A model generated the notes under the pieces. It searched no databases. It worked only from the letters and a program-made list of their open reading frames with translations, and was not told the origin of the DNA. Source: Fibrella aestuarina BUZ 2 (GTDB lineage: Bacteria > Bacteroidota > Bacteroidia > Cytophagales > Spirosomataceae). Taken from it: 64,000 nt of DNA. The DNA lies in NCBI RefSeq assembly GCF_000331105.1, contig NC_020054.1, positions 5,238,555-5,302,554 on the forward strand, read 5' to 3'. A program made the translations under genes and the position numbers. Position 1 is the first letter of the stretch, and each line of letters opens with the position of its first letter. Shown here in pieces: positions 62,304-64,000 of this stretch.

Positions 62304-64000
62304 CTACGGCATGGGGTGCAGCCCTTCCCAACGTACCTGCCAGCGACCATCTTTTGGAAAACCGGGCGTGGGTGTCTGGTTGCCGTCGTAACCCGCGCAG
62401 AGCAAGGCCATTGCCGCCAGCAGGCCCCCGTTGCCGGGCAAATACAGCGTCAGGCGGGGCGTCTGGTAATTGTGTCCGTTGATCAGGTACGTATTGGTCG
62501 TGACATTCCTCAGCAGCGCGTCGATGGCGTTATCGGGCCGACCGAGGCGGGCCGCCGTCATGGCGACCAGCGGGAAATCCCAGCCCCAGGTATGATTCCA
62601 GTGCCAGACCTGCTCCACCCGGTCGTAGGTACGTTGCATCACCGCCGGGTCCACCACGCCGTTGGGCGGCAGCGTGCTCATTGCGGCCAACACCGCCGGG
62701 TGGTCGATGGTGTAGGCGCTGTTGGGGCCATACGAGTCGGTCACGTTTTCGGCGGCTTTGTAGAGGCCATCCTGTTGGGCCAGTGGGGCCAGCCCGTCGA
62801 TCACGCGCTGCCAGTCGGGATTGGGCGGCAGGCCCAGCCGCTGCCGCCAGCGTTGCGCCGTTTGCAGCCCCCACCGCCAGTAGGCCAGTTCGTAAGGCGG
62901 GTTCACCGTCTGCACAGGATCGAAACATTCCTGCGCCGGAATCACGCCCTTTCCCAGGTCATAGCCGCCCGTGGCGGGGTTGAGGTGCGCAAACGACGCC
63001 ATGAAATCGGCGGTAGCGAACAGGATGTCGCGGTAGCGCTGCAACACCGCGCGGTCGGGTTTATTGCGGTAAATTAGTTCGGCCAGGTAGATGGGATGCG
63101 GCTGCTGCCAGATCAGAAACGACCCCACCGACGACGCCGTTTCGCCCCCCTCGGGATCGGTCATTTTGGGCCAGCGCACCCCGGCGTAGCCCTGCCGGGT
63201 GGCGATGGCGCGGGCGGTGGGCAGGGCGCGATCATACCAGCCCATGCTGTTTTCGAGCAGTTCGGTCCGGCCCCAGAGCGCGTAGTGGGCGGCGTGCCAC
63301 CAGTACATTTCCATGTGCGGTTTACCAAACCAGCTGTTGTAGGTGAGGCCGGTTTCCTGCGGGGGCGACGTACACGCACACTGCACGCGGGTGAGGTATT
63401 GCGAGAGCACCACGCGCCGCTCCAGTTCGTGGGCGCGCGGGTCGGTGCTGCCGCTCAGGTCCACCGCCCCACCCGACAGCCAGAACGCCCGCCAGCCCGC
63501 GCGGCTGCTTTGGGCGACCGCCGTAAAGTCAGGTACGTTGGCAACCGCTTTGGGCGAAAACTGAACGCTGATCCCAAACGCTTCACCCCCGCCGGGCGTC
63601 AGCGTGTAGTCGTGCGGGGCGTTGTTGCGGAGCGTGACCGCACCGAGCCAGCGAGCCGTCACTACGTAGCTGTCGGCGTCGAGCTGACGGCTGAAACGGG
63701 CCGAATTGAGCGTCGGCAGGGTTAATTGCGTCTGATGGTCGGCGGCGTGGGTGTAGTTGACGCCCATGTCGGAAAAGGCGTTGGTCGGGTACGGAAACCG
63801 GACACGTACCTGAATGCGCTTAGCCCGCAGCAATGTCGAAACCACGCGCACGGCAACCACATCCTGACTCGCGTGGGCGCAGGTGGTGACGCTGATGGGC
63901 GACCCTTCGACAACGAATGAGCTGCTGATTTCGCCCGTCCACACATCGAGTTGCTGCCGTACCTGTTGCAGGTCAGCCAGTTGGGCGGGCTTCCCGTCGC
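62304..64000 (-). CDS. six-hairpin glycosidase (GH65-like), cut by the window edge
   Basis: The frame stays open from 62304 to the edge at 64000, so the N-terminus is missing; the GTG at 63944 is not a real start. Visible are a beta-sandwich-like part (about the first 160 residues) and an (alpha/alpha)6-type domain with WFGKPHMEMYWWHAAHYALWG, PHPIYLAELIYRN, the acidic segment VIPAQECFDPVQTVNPPYELAYW and WHWNHTWGWDFPLVAMTAARLG. This resembles GH65/GH95-type enzymes that cleave or phosphorylyse alpha-linked sugars. A signal peptide would lie outside the window. The family call is by pattern only. Confidence 0.65.
   Translation of the reverse strand, partial: DGKPAQLADLQQVRQQLDVWTGEISSSFVVEGSPISVTTCAHASQDVVAVRVVSTLLRAKRIQVRVRFPYPTNAFSDMGVNYTHAADHQTQLTLPTLNSARFSRQLDADSYVVTARWLGAVTLRNNAPHDYTLTPGGGEAFGISVQFSPKAVANVPDFTAVAQSSRAGWRAFWLSGGAVDLSGSTDPRAHELERRVVLSQYLTRVQCACTSPPQETGLTYNSWFGKPHMEMYWWHAAHYALWGRTELLENSMGWYDRALPTARAIATRQGYAGVRWPKMTDPEGGETASSVGSFLIWQQPHPIYLAELIYRNKPDRAVLQRYRDILFATADFMASFAHLNPATGGYDLGKGVIPAQECFDPVQTVNPPYELAYWRWGLQTAQRWRQRLGLPPNPDWQRVIDGLAPLAQQDGLYKAAENVTDSYGPNSAYTIDHPAVLAAMSTLPPNGVVDPAVMQRTYDRVEQVWHWNHTWGWDFPLVAMTAARLGRPDNAIDALLRNVTTNTYLINGHNYQTPRLTLYLPGNGGLLAAMALLCAGYDGNQTPTPGFPKDGRWQVRWEGLHPMP

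Noticed and set aside
1..64000. CRISPR arrays, tRNA, rRNA and complete insertion sequences
   Set aside because: I looked for regularly spaced repeats, the tRNA GGTTCGAATCC-type arm, rRNA-like blocks and transposase motifs and found none.

Overview
The window looks like a chromosomal piece of a Bacteroidota bacterium of the order Cytophagales, most like Spirosomaceae (Spirosoma/Fibrella-type). This rests on type IX secretion sorting domains (types A and B), two SusC/SusD pairs, the Bacteroidota promoter pattern TTTG-N19-TAnnTTT, the absence of Shine-Dalgarno sequences before most starts, and fairly high GC. No search was run, so the placement is inference.

Layout. 1-1060: lower-GC edge with two unknown minus-strand genes, one apparently frameshifted. 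1063-4397: dnaG, a DUF4239 membrane protein, and a diverged second copy of the dnaG 3' end. 4398-9481: exported GH29 fucosidase, dnaK, a DUF937-like protein and an orphan NuiA-type nuclease inhibitor. 9501-12029: secreted protein of eight fibronectin-III-like modules. 12196-15750: thrS-infC-rpmI-rplT operon, with long hairpins in its spacers. 15866-22156: TPR lipoprotein, RlmI-like and RlmD methyltransferases, T9SS type B protein. 22285-31060: FKBP isomerase, UvsE, DUF5916 protein, lepA, OmpA, MpaB-like oxygenase, thioredoxin, SDR. 31159-33053: MbnP/MbnH-like pair. 33109-38171: MBL hydrolase, surface proteins, CDF metal exporter. 38178-40227: three-gene cassette with a RecE-like PD-(D/E)XK nuclease. 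40686-43015: acidic disordered protein, DUF1080 hydrolase, exported sugar isomerase. 43332-53822: two tandem SusC-SusD operons with matching promoters. 53898-58032: small regulators and redox or membrane genes, an exported PPC/DUF296 protein and an Arg/Tyr/Pro-repeat protein. 58160-64000: exported isomerase and Gfo/Idh/MocA oxidoreductase operon, S41 peptidase, and a six-hairpin glycosidase cut by the window edge.

How it fits together. The theme is carbohydrate capture at the cell surface: two SusCD importers, GH29, DUF1080, two TIM-barrel isomerases, Gfo/Idh/MocA and a GH65-like enzyme, several with twin-arginine signals. The oxidoreductase, isomerase and DUF1080 set resembles 3-keto-glycoside processing. 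The core genes are ordinary.

The non-coding layer is the most unusual part. At least ten intergenic spacers hold long inverted repeats, including a perfect 40-bp stem inside the ribosomal-protein operon. A short motif, ACGTACC/GGTACGT, is scattered at roughly eight times chance frequency. The dnaG tail is duplicated with only synonymous changes over its last ten codons. I saw no tRNA, rRNA, CRISPR array or intact insertion sequence.
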